From Georgenia sp. TF02-10 (GTDB taxonomy: Bacteria; Actinomycetota; Actinomycetes; Actinomycetales; Actinomycetaceae): a stretch of 64,000 bases of DNA. Shown piece after piece: positions 40,647 to 49,475 of the stretch (position 1 is its first letter; each line of letters starts with the position of its first letter). Below the pieces are notes generated by a model. That model made no database searches, was not told the DNA's origin, and saw only the letters and a list, made by a program, of their open reading frames with translations. The DNA is taken from positions 62,001-126,000 of the forward strand of contig NZ_CP094289.1 of assembly GCF_022759505.1 (NCBI RefSeq), written 5' to 3'. Made by a program: the position numbers and the translations under genes.

Positions 40647-41830
40647 GCCGCCCCTCCCCCGGCGGTACCGGTCGCGCCAGCCACGGCGCCTCCGGCGAGC
40701 GCGGCGAACGCCCGCTCGACGTCGGCGCGCCGCTCGGCATCCCGGCGCCGGATCTCGACGGTGACGGCGGCGAGCTCGCGGGCGGGGGCCGCTAGGTCCA
40801 TCCGGCTCGCCGCTGCGACGGCGTCGACGAGGTCGCCGCGCACCGCTGCCGCGCCGCCGAGCGCACCGGCGAGGGCGCCGCCCATCGTGGCGATGGAGTC
40901 GGCGTCCCGGCCGTAGTTCACCGCCCCGAGGACCGTGCCCTCCCAGTCCCCGTCTGCGATCAGGAGGAAGCCGAGGGCGATCGGCAGCTCCTCGATACTG
41001 TGCAGGCGGCTGGGTCGGTGCGCGGCGAGGCCCCGGTCCCGGTACCCCTCGGCGACCAGGTCGAAGGGCCGGACGGCGTCCCGCAGCGCCCCGGTAGAGA
41101 TCGCATCGGTCCAGTGGTCCTGACCGGCGGCAGCCTCGGCGACCGCCTCGATCGCCGCCCGGGTGCCGTCCCGGGCAAGGCGAAGCGCCACCGTCACCAC
41201 GTCCTCCGCCACCGTCCCGGGGATCATCGCCGCTGCCGTGGCGGCCGCCATGACCCCGGCCGCCTCCCGGCCGAAGGACGACTGATGTGCGCCGGTGACC
41301 TCGATGGCCTCCGCATACGCCGCCTCCGGGTCGGCGGCGTTGACCAGGCCGACCGGCGCGGCATACATGGCGGCGCCGCAGTTGACCGCGTTGCCGACCC
41401 CGGCCTCTCGCGGGTCGGCGTGGGCCCAGCGCAGCCGCAGGGACAGGTACTTCTCCGCAAGGGCGAGACGCTGGAGGAGGACCGTCTCCGTCTCGAGCTC
41501 GGGCACCCACACCCGCTCGGTGAGCAACCGCGGCACGAGCCGCTCGGCTACGTCGTACGCGTCGAGGTGGTCACGCTTGTCGCAGTACACCTCGATCAGC
41601 ATCCGGGTCATGAGGGTGTCGTCGGTGACGTGCCCATCGCCCTTGTGGAACGGCGCCGTGGGTCTGCGGGTGCGCCAGTCCGGGTGGTACGGCTCGACGA
41701 TCCCCTCGACCCAGCCGCCCCACCGCTCGCGGATCTCCTCGGGGAGGTAGGTCTCGGTCGCCCCGCCGAGCGCGTCCCCGACGGCGGCACCGACAACCGC
41801 CCCGATCGTCCGGTCGAAGAGCTCGCTCAC
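40643..41830 (-). CDS. ADP-ribosylglycohydrolase (DraG) family protein 1
   Basis: 395 residues from GTG 41830. It has the complete metal motifs: G-A-A-V-G-D-A-L-G-G-A near residue 14, G-H-V-T-D-D-T-L-M-T near 70, and V-N-Y-G-R-D-A-D-S-I-A-T-M-G-G near 320. The Asp pairs hold two Mg ions in DraG/ARH enzymes. Family members remove ADP-ribose from proteins or split other ribosides. Sugar-importer context and the next-gene kinase suggest a catabolic glycosidase rather than a protein de-modifier. Coupled at both ends by 4-nt overlaps. Confidence 0.87.
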   Translation of the reverse strand: MSELFDRTIGAVVGAAVGDALGGATETYLPEEIRERWGGWVEGIVEPYHPDWRTRRPTAPFHKGDGHVTDDTLMTRMLIEVYCDKRDHLDAYDVAERLVPRLLTERVWVPELETETVLLQRLALAEKYLSLRLRWAHADPREAGVGNAVNCGAAMYAAPVGLVNAADPEAAYAEAIEVTGAHQSSFGREAAGVMAAATAAAMIPGTVAEDVVTVALRLARDGTRAAIEAVAEAAAGQDHWTDAISTGALRDAVRPFDLVAEGYRDRGLAAHRPSRLHSIEELPIALGFLLIADGDWEGTVLGAVNYGRDADSIATMGGALAGALGGAAAVRGDLVDAVAAASRMDLAAPARELAAVTVEIRRRDAERRADVERAFAALAGGAVAGATGTAGGGAA

Positions 41831-42900
41831 CGTCCCTCCCCCACGACGGCAGAGCGGTCCGCTGACCGGCCCGCCTGCGCGGCGTCGATCTCGCCGAGGA
41901 CGTCCTCGACCGCAAGGCCGGCGAGCGCGCGCACGCTCGTGCCCGTGAGGACCGGCAGGTCGGCGCCCGCCGAGGGGTCCCCGAACGCCGCACCGGCGAC
42001 GGTCCCCGCCAGGGGGACCAGGGCGTCGGCGTGACGCGGGTGGGCGAACGCGCCGAGGAGGAGCTCCTCTCCGGTGCGTGCGGCGGCGAGGTGCGCCAGG
42101 AGCAGGCCGAGAGTCTCGGGGGCCTGGTTGGCGAAGGCGTAGACGTGGTCGACGACATCTCGCTCCAGCCGCGCGGCGAGCGGCAACGGTGCGGCCGGCC
42201 CGACGGCCAGGCACTCGGCGACGACGTTGGCGCACCAGCCCCCCGGTGGGAGCTCTCTCACGGCGACGTCGACGGCGTCCGCCCGGTCGCCGCCGCCCAG
42301 GAGGACGGCGAGGAGGGCGGCCGTGGCCCGGGCGCCATCCACCCCGTCGAGGGCGTGGGTGATCCGGGCGTCAGCGTCGGCGAGGTCCGCGGCGCCGCGA
42401 GGGTCACCCGGCCGCAGGACCGCGGCGGCGACGGCCCGTACGCAGGCTATGTCGTCGAAGTAGTGCGCGTTGTCGTTCCCGCTCTGCGGCGGCGTCATGC
42501 CCGCCGCCAGGTTCTCCAGCGCCATGAGCGTGCCGAGCCGGGCCCGGACGGTGCCCGGCTCGCGGGCGTGCTGCCCGGACAGCTCGGTCCACACGCTGTG
42601 CTCCTCGCCGGCCGGCGCGCCGTCGAGGCGCTGGCCGAGGTGATGGCGCAGGGACACGACGAACCACTCGACGTCGTCGGCGGGGCCGGCCGGGTCGATG
42701 ACGTCCGGAGGGGTGGACTGCAGGTACGGGGTTGGCAGGGACGTCGACCCGAGCGCATGACTGTGCCGGACTGCCTCGCCGAGCCGGACACTGCGCCGAG
42801 GCGGCAGGACGCCGAGCCTGTGCCACCACGAGGACCATGCCGCCGCATCCCCCGCGCACATGCCGGCGAGCGCCGAGCGCGTCCGCTCCGACGTCGTCAT
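41827..42900 (-). CDS. Degenerate ADP-ribosylglycohydrolase family protein 2
   Basis: 357 residues from ATG 42900. The helical fold is kept, starting L-A-G-M-C-A-G-D-A-A-A-W where active members have G-D-A-L-G, and with F-D-D-I-A-C-V-R-A-V-A in the middle. The C-terminal metal motif G-R-D-A-D-T is here P-R-H-A-D-A (within H-P-R-H-A-D-A-L-V), and no clean S/T-D-D-T is visible. Loss of two Asp-containing motifs suggests it is inactive or has another specificity, perhaps a partner of its two intact neighbours. Overlaps both by 4 nt. Confidence 0.75.
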   Translation of the reverse strand: MTTSERTRSALAGMCAGDAAAWSSWWHRLGVLPPRRSVRLGEAVRHSHALGSTSLPTPYLQSTPPDVIDPAGPADDVEWFVVSLRHHLGQRLDGAPAGEEHSVWTELSGQHAREPGTVRARLGTLMALENLAAGMTPPQSGNDNAHYFDDIACVRAVAAAVLRPGDPRGAADLADADARITHALDGVDGARATAALLAVLLGGGDRADAVDVAVRELPPGGWCANVVAECLAVGPAAPLPLAARLERDVVDHVYAFANQAPETLGLLLAHLAAARTGEELLLGAFAHPRHADALVPLAGTVAGAAFGDPSAGADLPVLTGTSVRALAGLAVEDVLGEIDAAQAGRSADRSAVVGEGR

Positions 42901-43886
42901 GACACTCCCTGCAGCTCGGCCGCCAGGTCGCACAGCTCGTCGGCGATCGCCATCGGGTCCATGCCGCGCGTGGCCCTCAGGCACACCCCGGGGGCGACGG
43001 CGACCGCGGGCAGCCACTCCCCAGGCACCGCGCCGATCCCAGCCATCGCACCGGCCACGGCACCCGCCATTGCCGCAATCGTGTCGGCGTCCCGGCCGAG
43101 GTTGACGGCGTTGAGGATCGTCTCGCGCACGTCGCCGTCGCCGGCGAGGACGGCGGTGAACGCTAGGCCTACCGCCTCGGGGGCGAGGTCGGCCCAGTAG
43201 TAGTCGCGCACCGCGAGCCGGTCCACGGCGGCGCGGGCGACCACGGACCAGTCCGGGGACGACACTGCCGTCTCGGCGGCGACATGTAGGCACCGGGCGG
43301 TCCAGGAATCCGCGGGAACCGCCTCGATGGCGGCCGCCACGACGTCCACGACCGCGGCGCCGGTCATGGCGATGGCAACCGCGGCGGCGAGCGCCTGTCC
43401 GGCGTAGATGCCCTCCCCCGCATGTGAGACGGCACCGTCCTCGGCAGCAAGCCGCACGGCCAGCGGGACGTTGCCGGCAGCCGCGATCCCGATGGGTGCG
43501 ACCCGCATGGCAAGTCCGTCGCTCCAGGAGTGGGCGTGCTGACCCGACCGGGGCGGACGGTGCCCCCGCTCGAGGTTGCGGATGGCGGCCATCTCGCTGA
43601 ACCCGCCCCCGACGAACCCGCCCTCCTGCCCGCAGACCTCCTCGCGCCACAGGTCGGCGACCGTCTCGGCGCTGAAGCTTGCCCGGTGGCGCAGCAGAGC
43701 CTTGGCCGTGAGCAGGGCGTACTCGGTGTCGTCGCTGCCCAACGGGGTGTCCGCGACGTAGCCCTCGATCCGGCCCCACCGCGCGGCGATCTCAGCCGGC
43801 TCCATCCCCTCGGCGGGCCGGCCGAGGGCGTCGCCCACGGCCAGCCCCGCAAGGCACCCGCGGGCGCGGCTCCTCATGTCCTGCAC
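42897..43886 (-). CDS. ADP-ribosylglycohydrolase (DraG) family protein 3
   Basis: 329 residues from ATG 43886 with GAGGAG upstream (a second Met is at residue 4). It has all motifs: L-A-V-G-D-A-L-G-R-P-A-E-G near residue 15, G-S-D-D-T-E-Y-A-L near 50 and N-L-G-R-D-A-D-T-I-A-A-M-A-G near 263. It should bind two metal ions and cleave an N- or O-riboside. It begins 69 bp after the binding-protein gene's stop and is coupled to the degenerate paralogue. Confidence 0.88.
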   Translation of the reverse strand: MQDMRSRARGCLAGLAVGDALGRPAEGMEPAEIAARWGRIEGYVADTPLGSDDTEYALLTAKALLRHRASFSAETVADLWREEVCGQEGGFVGGGFSEMAAIRNLERGHRPPRSGQHAHSWSDGLAMRVAPIGIAAAGNVPLAVRLAAEDGAVSHAGEGIYAGQALAAAVAIAMTGAAVVDVVAAAIEAVPADSWTARCLHVAAETAVSSPDWSVVARAAVDRLAVRDYYWADLAPEAVGLAFTAVLAGDGDVRETILNAVNLGRDADTIAAMAGAVAGAMAGIGAVPGEWLPAVAVAPGVCLRATRGMDPMAIADELCDLAAELQGVS

Positions 43887-43954
43887 GTTGCTCCTCTCTT
43901 CTCGTCCCGCTCCGAGGCCGAACGAGTCCTACGGCTCGACCCGCGGCACCCAGG

Positions 43955-45265
43955 TCACCGACCGATGTCGGCGCCCCCCGCCTCGAGCTGCTGGGCCAGC
44001 TCTTCGGCGCTAATCTCATCGGCGAAGTAGCGCTGGAAGGCCGGGGTGGCCGTGCGGTCGCGCCACTCCTCGAAGCCAGCCAGCTGCTGCCACGGGGCGG
44101 CCCTGAGCGAGTCGACAGACGCGATGGCGACGTCCCAGCCCTGCTCGCCGCCGGTCTGCTCGGAGAGCACCTCGAGCGCACCCTCGCTGGTCGGCACGAG
44201 CCAGTCCCCCAGGGCGAGCTGCGCCATGTTCTCGTCGTTCAGGAAGAACTCGATGAACTGGGCCGCTGCCTCCTGGTTCTCCGACTGCGCAGCGATCGAC
44301 AGCGTCTGGGGGTTACCGGACTGGGCGCTGCCGTCGGAGCCCTCGAGCGGCGGGAGGGTCACCCACTGGAAGTCCTCAGGGGCCTGCTGGACCATCTGCT
44401 GGCGCAGCCAGATTGCCCCGAACAGCATGGCGGTCTCCCCGGCGAAGAAGGCCGGGAGGGCGTCCGTAGCGCTGACGCCCATGGAGTCGGGGTCGATGGT
44501 CTGCTCCGCGTAGAGCATCGAGTGGATGCGGGTCGGCACCTCGAGCTCAGCCTCCCCGACGCTGACGCGGGCGTCCTGTCCCTCGCCATCGACGTAGTCG
44601 CCGCCGAAGCTCATCGACAAGCTCAGCATGGCCATCGCGGGGCTGGCCAATGGCCAGGAGAGACCGTAGCGCCCGTCGGTGGTCAGCTGCTGGGCCGCGT
44701 CCTGGAAGTCGTCCCAGGTCCACGGGTCCTCCGGGGTCGGCACCTCGATCCCGGCCTCCTCGAGCATCGCGGCATTGGCGAACGGGACCCTGGACTCGAG
44801 GAGGAACGGGGCGCCGACGGTGCCGGCACCCTCGACCTGGACGGCTTCCCAGATGTCGTCGGGAATGCCGGCCTTGAACTCGTCGGAGAGCAGACCCTCG
44901 AGGTCCGCGTAGTAGCCGCCCTCGGCGAACACCTGCCCGGCCGCCGCCTCGTAATGGATGATGTCGGGCGGGTCACCGCCCTCGAACGAGGTGAGCAGCT
45001 GGTCGTGGACCGATCCCCAGTCGCCCTGGACGTACTCGACCTGGATGCCGGGGTTCTGGGCGTTCCACTCCTCGACGATGGCCCGGTTGGCTTCGATGGA
45101 GGCTTCCTGCCACGCGAGGGACTGGAACTCGAGGTTGATCGGGTTCTCCGCGTCACCGGTCAGCTGTTCGGTGCCCCCCTGGCCGCCCCCGCCCCCGCCG
45201 CAGGCGGCGAGGACGAGGGACGCATTCACCGCGGCCGCGGCGACACCTGTGCGCCTGTTCATCAT
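43955..45265 (-). CDS. Sugar ABC transporter substrate-binding lipoprotein
   Basis: 436 residues from ATG 45265 (ATGATG; GAGAGGGG upstream). The signal peptide ends V-L-A-A-C (Cys22), followed by a Gly run. The mature protein is a cluster-B binding protein: I-N-L-E-F-Q-S-L-A-W near residue 44, D-P-P-D-I-I-H-Y-E near 100, G-E-T-A-M-L-F-G near 275, F-L-N-D-E-N-M-A-Q near 350. It lies after its permeases, so it is probably made from the same LacI-controlled transcript. Ligand unknown. Confidence 0.9.
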   Translation of the reverse strand: MMNRRTGVAAAAVNASLVLAACGGGGGGQGGTEQLTGDAENPINLEFQSLAWQEASIEANRAIVEEWNAQNPGIQVEYVQGDWGSVHDQLLTSFEGGDPPDIIHYEAAAGQVFAEGGYYADLEGLLSDEFKAGIPDDIWEAVQVEGAGTVGAPFLLESRVPFANAAMLEEAGIEVPTPEDPWTWDDFQDAAQQLTTDGRYGLSWPLASPAMAMLSLSMSFGGDYVDGEGQDARVSVGEAELEVPTRIHSMLYAEQTIDPDSMGVSATDALPAFFAGETAMLFGAIWLRQQMVQQAPEDFQWVTLPPLEGSDGSAQSGNPQTLSIAAQSENQEAAAQFIEFFLNDENMAQLALGDWLVPTSEGALEVLSEQTGGEQGWDVAIASVDSLRAAPWQQLAGFEEWRDRTATPAFQRYFADEISAEELAQQLEAGGADIGR

Positions 45266-45348
45266 GTTGCCCCTCTCGGTTGTGCTGCCGCTGTGGGTTC
45301 CTTCTGCGTTGTTCGGGTCGTCATCAGACTCCTCTCGATGGCCTGCGG

Positions 45349-46263
45349 TCAGCCCTTTGTGGCCCCGGCCGTCATTCCGCCGATGAGGCCCTTCTGGATG
45401 AAGCCGAAGAAGACCAGGCCGGGGATCGTGGCGACGAGCGCGCCGGCGGCCAGGGGACCGAGCCGGGCGACCCCTTCGAGGCCGACGAACCGGGCGAGGG
45501 TCAGCGGCAGGGTTTCCAGCTCCGGGCTCTTGATGAGCACGAGGGCGAAGAAGAACTCGTTCCACGCCGTGATGAACGCGAAGAGCGTGGTCGCGACGAC
45601 GCCGGGCAGGAGGAGCGGAAAGATGATCGAGCGCAGGATCCGGAGCCGCGAGGCGCCGTCGACCATCGCGGCCTCCTCGATGTCCTCGGGCAGCTCGCGG
45701 ACGTAGCCCTGCAGCATCCACAGCGCGAACGGCAGGATCCACACGACGTAGATGAGGACCAACCCAGGACGGGTGTCGACCAGCTGGGCGCTGCGCAGGA
45801 GGAGGAAGATCGGGATGACGAGCAGGATGAACGGGAAGAGCTGGCTCACGAGCACCCACGCGAGGATCGGCTTGCCGAGCCGAGAGCGCAGGCGGACGAC
45901 GGCGTAGGACGCGGGCAGGGCCAGCGCCACGGTAAGCAGGGCACTGGCGAGCGCGACGACAAGGCTGTTGACGATCGAGCGCACGAGCGCCTGCTCGCTG
46001 AACGCGGTGACGAAATTGTCGAGGGTCGGCTGCTCGGGGAAGAGCCCGGGGTGCAGCCGGACGAGGTCCTGCGGAGAGGCGAACGACGTCGAGAGGAGCC
46101 ACAGGAGCGGGAAGGCGAGGAAGAGCAGGTACAGCGCGAGCGCGAGGTACTGCAGCGGCCGCACCCCGCGCGGGAGGCGCTCCATCGGAGAGGTGCCCAC
46201 GCGCCCTCCGGCGCTCGGGGGCGGGGCGGCAGCGGTCTCGGCGGTGACGACTGTGGTGGCCAT
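45349..46263 (-). CDS. Carbohydrate ABC permease (MalG type) of the glycohydrolase operon
   Basis: 304 residues from ATG 46263, one base overlapping the previous stop. Six membrane segments; EAA loop E-E-A-A-M-V-D-G-A-S-R-L-R-I-L-R-S-I-I near residues 195-215; C-terminus with I-Q-K-G-L-I-G-G-M-T-A-G-A-T-K-G. No ATPase gene in the operon. An 83-bp gap with a ribosome site separates it from the binding-protein gene. Confidence 0.9.
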   Translation of the reverse strand: MATTVVTAETAAAPPPSAGGRVGTSPMERLPRGVRPLQYLALALYLLFLAFPLLWLLSTSFASPQDLVRLHPGLFPEQPTLDNFVTAFSEQALVRSIVNSLVVALASALLTVALALPASYAVVRLRSRLGKPILAWVLVSQLFPFILLVIPIFLLLRSAQLVDTRPGLVLIYVVWILPFALWMLQGYVRELPEDIEEAAMVDGASRLRILRSIIFPLLLPGVVATTLFAFITAWNEFFFALVLIKSPELETLPLTLARFVGLEGVARLGPLAAGALVATIPGLVFFGFIQKGLIGGMTAGATKG

Positions 46264-47159
46264 CAGGTTTCCTCCCTCAGGCGCCGGCGCAGGTAGAACA
46301 GGACGACCGCAAGCACGATGAGGACCATGACGTTCCCCAGTGCGGCGGCGTACCCGTAATTGCCGTACCGGAACGCCTCCTCGTACGCGAAGAGCATCGG
46401 CAGCAACGTCCGGCCGCCCGGGCCGCCCCGGGTGAGGACGTAGACGAGGTCGAAGGAGTTGAAGTTCCAGATGAAGTTCAGGGTCGTGATGGCGGCAATC
46501 ACCCCGCGCATGTTCGGCAGGGTGATCGAGAGGAACCGCCGCCACCGGCCCGCCCCGTCCATCGCGGCGGCCTCGTGAAGCTCGTGCGGGACGCCTTGCA
46601 GGCCCGCCAGGAGCACGACGGTCGTAACCGGCAGACCCGCCCACACGCCGACGACGATGACGGCGGGCAGGGCCGTGCTGAAGTCGGCGAGCCAGTTCCG
46701 GCCCAGCTCGGCCAGGCCTAGGCGGTAGAGGATCTCGTTGACCAGGCCGGCGTCCGGCCGGTAGACGAGGGACCACATGATCCCGACGACGACCGGGGGC
46801 ATCGCCCACGGCACGACCGCGAGAATCCGGGCGAGCCAGCGCCCGCGGAGCTTTTCGTTGAGCAGGAGGGCCAGGCCGAGGGCGAGGGCGAACTGGATGA
46901 AGGTGACGGCGAACGCCCAGATGAAGCCGATGCGGAAGGACGACCAGAACTTCGAGTCGTCGAGCATCTGGCGGTAGTTCTCCAGCCCGGTGAAGGTGTA
47001 CACCGCGTTCAGCCCCGCCTGGGCGTCGGTGAAGCCGAGGTAGACACCCCGCAGCAGCGGGTAGACGCTCAGGGCGAGGATCGGCACGACAGCGGGCAGC
47101 AAGAGCCACAGCGCACCGCCGCCGCGCCGCTTCTCCTTGACGGCGGGTGCCGGGGTCAC
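46263..47159 (-). CDS. Carbohydrate ABC permease (MalF type) of the glycohydrolase operon
   Basis: 298 residues from GTG 47159, overlapping the repressor stop by 4 nt. Six membrane segments with the EAA loop H-E-A-A-A-M-D-G-A-G-R-W-R-R-F-L-S-I near residues 190-210. The coupling to the LacI gene is unusual in that regulator and permeases share one transcript, giving self-limiting expression. Confidence 0.9.
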   Translation of the reverse strand: MTPAPAVKEKRRGGGALWLLLPAVVPILALSVYPLLRGVYLGFTDAQAGLNAVYTFTGLENYRQMLDDSKFWSSFRIGFIWAFAVTFIQFALALGLALLLNEKLRGRWLARILAVVPWAMPPVVVGIMWSLVYRPDAGLVNEILYRLGLAELGRNWLADFSTALPAVIVVGVWAGLPVTTVVLLAGLQGVPHELHEAAAMDGAGRWRRFLSITLPNMRGVIAAITTLNFIWNFNSFDLVYVLTRGGPGGRTLLPMLFAYEEAFRYGNYGYAAALGNVMVLIVLAVVLFYLRRRLREET

Positions 47160-48187
47160 TGTCGCCTCCCTCGTCGGCTCGAGCCGCGAACCACGAGCTC
47201 GGTGTAGACCTGCTGGCGTCGCGGCGCCCCGGTGTAGCGGCCCTGGATGCGGTCGAGCAGCATCTGGCCGGCGAGCCGCCCGCGGTCGGCGAACCGCAGG
47301 TCGAGGCTGGTCAGCTGGGGGCGGCACACCGTGGTGTCTCGGGAGTTGTCCATTCCGACCAGCGCGATGTCCTCCGGGACCCGCCGCCCCGCCTCCTCGC
47401 AGGCGTGGAGCGCTCCGATCGCCAACTGGTCGTTGGCGCACACGATGCCGTCCAGGTCGTGCTCGGCGAGCAGGCGGACGGTCGTCTCGTACCCGGCCTC
47501 GCGGGTGAACTCGGCGGCATGGCGGATGACCGGCGCGTCCAGGCCCCGGGCAGCGAGACCGGCCCGGAAACCTCCGGCCCGGCTCCGCGCGGGCAACGTG
47601 CCCTCCGGGCCGTTGACCATCGCCAGGCGCTCGCACCCCTCCTCGATCAGGTGCTCGGTCGCGGTGCGTGCGCCACCAACGGCGTCGGCACCGACAGAGT
47701 CGCCGGCGAACCTGTCGGGGACGGAGCCGATGACGACGACAGGGACGGCCGGTGCCCGCAGCGCCTCGACGAGCCTCGGCGGGAACCGCGTCGAGGTCAT
47801 GACGAGGCCGTCGACGTACCGCTGGCGCAAGCTCTCCACGACGCGGAGCTCCTCGTCGATGCGCCCGTTCGTCGACTCCACCAGGAGCCGGAAGCCATGC
47901 TCGCGGGCGAGCGCCTGCAGGGCTCGCATGACCTCGATGTATGCCGGGTTCCCGATGTCGTCGACGACGAGGCTCATCTGCCTGGTCGAGCGGCCTCGGA
48001 GTGAGCGGGCTGCCGCGCTCGGTGTGTAACCGATTTCGCGCGCGGCCTCCTGGACCCGGGCCCGGGTAGCCGGGCGTACGCGCGGATCATCGTTGAGGAC
48101 TCGGGACACAGATGCCACCGAGACGCCCGCACGCGCGGCAACAGTCGAGATCGTCGACCGTGCCGACTGCTGTCCCTTGGCCACCAC
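47156..48187 (-). CDS. LacI family transcriptional regulator
   Basis: 343 residues from GTG 48187. The HTH reads T-I-S-T-V-A-A-R-A-G-V-S-V-A-S-V-S-R-V-L-N near residues 11-31, followed by the hinge I-G-Y-T-P-S-A-A-A-R-S-L. The periplasmic-binding-like domain covers 65-335 (L-V-V-D-D-I-G-N-P-A-Y; D-G-I-V-C-A-N-D-Q-L-A-I-G; V-G-M-D-N-S). It heads the operon and has a palindrome just ahead of its start, so it most likely represses itself and all genes below until a sugar ligand binds. Confidence 0.9.
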   Translation of the reverse strand: MVAKGQQSARSTISTVAARAGVSVASVSRVLNDDPRVRPATRARVQEAAREIGYTPSAAARSLRGRSTRQMSLVVDDIGNPAYIEVMRALQALAREHGFRLLVESTNGRIDEELRVVESLRQRYVDGLVMTSTRFPPRLVEALRAPAVPVVVIGSVPDRFAGDSVGADAVGGARTATEHLIEEGCERLAMVNGPEGTLPARSRAGGFRAGLAARGLDAPVIRHAAEFTREAGYETTVRLLAEHDLDGIVCANDQLAIGALHACEEAGRRVPEDIALVGMDNSRDTTVCRPQLTSLDLRFADRGRLAGQMLLDRIQGRYTGAPRRQQVYTELVVRGSSRRGRRQ

Positions 48188-48201
48188 ACAACCCCACTGT
48201 C

Positions 48202-48217
48202 GTGTAACTGATTACAC
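48202..48217. promoter_or_regulatory. LacI-type operator
   Basis: GTGTAA, 4 bp, TTACAC: a perfect inverted repeat with 6-bp arms, 14 bp ahead of the lacI-type start. Its length and TGTAA/TTACA core fit LacI-family sites. The rest of the 408-bp gap (48188-48595) holds no gene; a short tandem TCCTAGCGCG repeat lies near 48466. Confidence 0.65.
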
Positions 48218-48595
48218 ACACCGTAGGTGCAGCCGTTGCCACCGTCAAGACCGGCCGTGGGGCGGTGGCCCGTGCGGCCGACTGACCGGGGTGGGCACCG
48301 CGGACCCGGCCACGCCGGCGGGACTCGAGCGTGCGTTGCTGAGGTGACTGGCGCCCGCACCGGTGCAGGACGCACGTGAGGAGCCGGGACCGGAACCTGG
48401 ACCTCGGTTGCTGACCCTGACACGAGGCTCGCTGCGAGCGCGTGGGCTGGAGGAAGAAGCGCCGGTCCTAGCGCGTCCTAGCGCCGCTTCACCGCCGCCT
48501 GACTCCATCCGACGCCGACGCCTCCGGGTGCCGCAGCGCGGTCCGCCTACCACCGTCCCCAGCCGGCGCCGGTGCACCGCCGTGCGACCGCCCGG

Positions 48596-49393
48596 TCAGC
48601 CGAGCGCCGCGTCGATGACCGTCCGGGTCGGCGCGGCCCGGTCGAGGAACCCGGTACCGCCGGTCAGCAGCTCGCGGGCCGCCTCGACGAGCCCGGTGAG
48701 CGCGCTCCACGCGAAGGCCCCGCCGACGGAGATCCGGGCGACGCCGGCGTCGGCCAGCTCCGCGGGCGTCGGCCCGCCCCGCACGAGCAGCACGTTGACC
48801 GGCCGGTCAACCTCGGCGCACACCGTGCGGATCTCGCCGAGGTCGCGCAGGCCCGGCGCGTAGAGGACGTCGGCGCCCGCCTCCTGGTAGGCCTGGAGCC
48901 GGGCGAGGGTGTCGCGGAGCTCGGGCCGGCCGTGCAGGTAGTTCTCGCACCGCGCCGTGAGGACGAGCGGCCCGGACGCGCTGGCCGCCGCCTCGACCCG
49001 GTCGCGCGCGAGCCCGGCGTCGTAGATCGGGTCCTCGCCGCGACCGGTGTGGTCCTCGATCGAGCAGCCGGCCAGGCCGAGTTCACGGGCGGCGCTCACG
49101 GTGGCGGCGACGGCGGCCGGCTCGTCGGCGTAGCCGTTCTCCAGGTCGGCCGAGACCGGGACGTCGACCGCGCGGACGAGGTCGGCGGCGTTGCCCAGTG
49201 CCTCCTCGCGCGTGACGTCGCCGTCGTGGCGGCCCAGGGTCGCCGCGAAGCCGCTGCTCGTCGTCGCCACCGCCGCGAACCCGAGCGCGGCGAGGACCTT
49301 GGCGGACCCGGCGTCCCAGGCGTTCGGCATGAGCAGGGGGGTTCCGGGGCGGTGCAGGGCGAGGAACCGCGCGGCCAGGTCAACTGCGGGCAT
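48596..49393 (-). CDS. Isocitrate lyase/PEP mutase family protein
   Basis: 265 residues. P-N-A-W-D-A-G-S-A-K-V-L near residue 23, V-A-T-T-S-S-G-F-A-A-T near 42, D-L-E-N-G-Y-A near 83 (catalytic metal-site Asp and Glu), G-C-S-I-E-D-H near 110 and T-A-R-C-E-N near 146 are the family motifs. Members cleave or rearrange 2-methylisocitrate-, oxaloacetate- or phosphonate-like acids. The usual K-K-C-G-H of isocitrate lyase is absent, so it is a phosphonomutase or oxaloacetate-decarboxylase-like branch. A 3' relic of a paralogue lies at 34230. Confidence 0.85.
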   Translation of the reverse strand: MPAVDLAARFLALHRPGTPLLMPNAWDAGSAKVLAALGFAAVATTSSGFAATLGRHDGDVTREEALGNAADLVRAVDVPVSADLENGYADEPAAVAATVSAARELGLAGCSIEDHTGRGEDPIYDAGLARDRVEAAASASGPLVLTARCENYLHGRPELRDTLARLQAYQEAGADVLYAPGLRDLGEIRTVCAEVDRPVNVLLVRGGPTPAELADAGVARISVGGAFAWSALTGLVEAARELLTGGTGFLDRAAPTRTVIDAALG

Positions 49394-49433
49394 GGAGCGA
49401 CGGTATCGGGCCGCGCCGCGGGGCTGTACTGCG

Positions 49434-49475
49434 ACCGTCGCCCAGAGCTACGACCAGGACGTTGGCATCAGCGAC
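49434..49475 (-). pseudogene. vapC: VapC (PIN-domain toxin) N-terminal relic
   Basis: Fourteen codons read V-A-D-A-N-V-L-V-V-A-L-G-D-G, the N-terminal strand of PIN toxins with its first catalytic Asp. The frame begins right at the end of the antitoxin relic, as in intact vapBC pairs. After this the sequence loses all similarity and reaches the start of the PEP-mutase gene, so the toxin is truncated. Confidence 0.5.

Noticed and set aside
48024-48039. A second LacI-operator-like sequence (GTGTAACCGATTTCGC) inside the repressor gene.
   Set aside because: It matches 13 of 16 bases, but it encodes the conserved I-G-Y-T-P hinge motif of LacI proteins, so coding constraint explains it.
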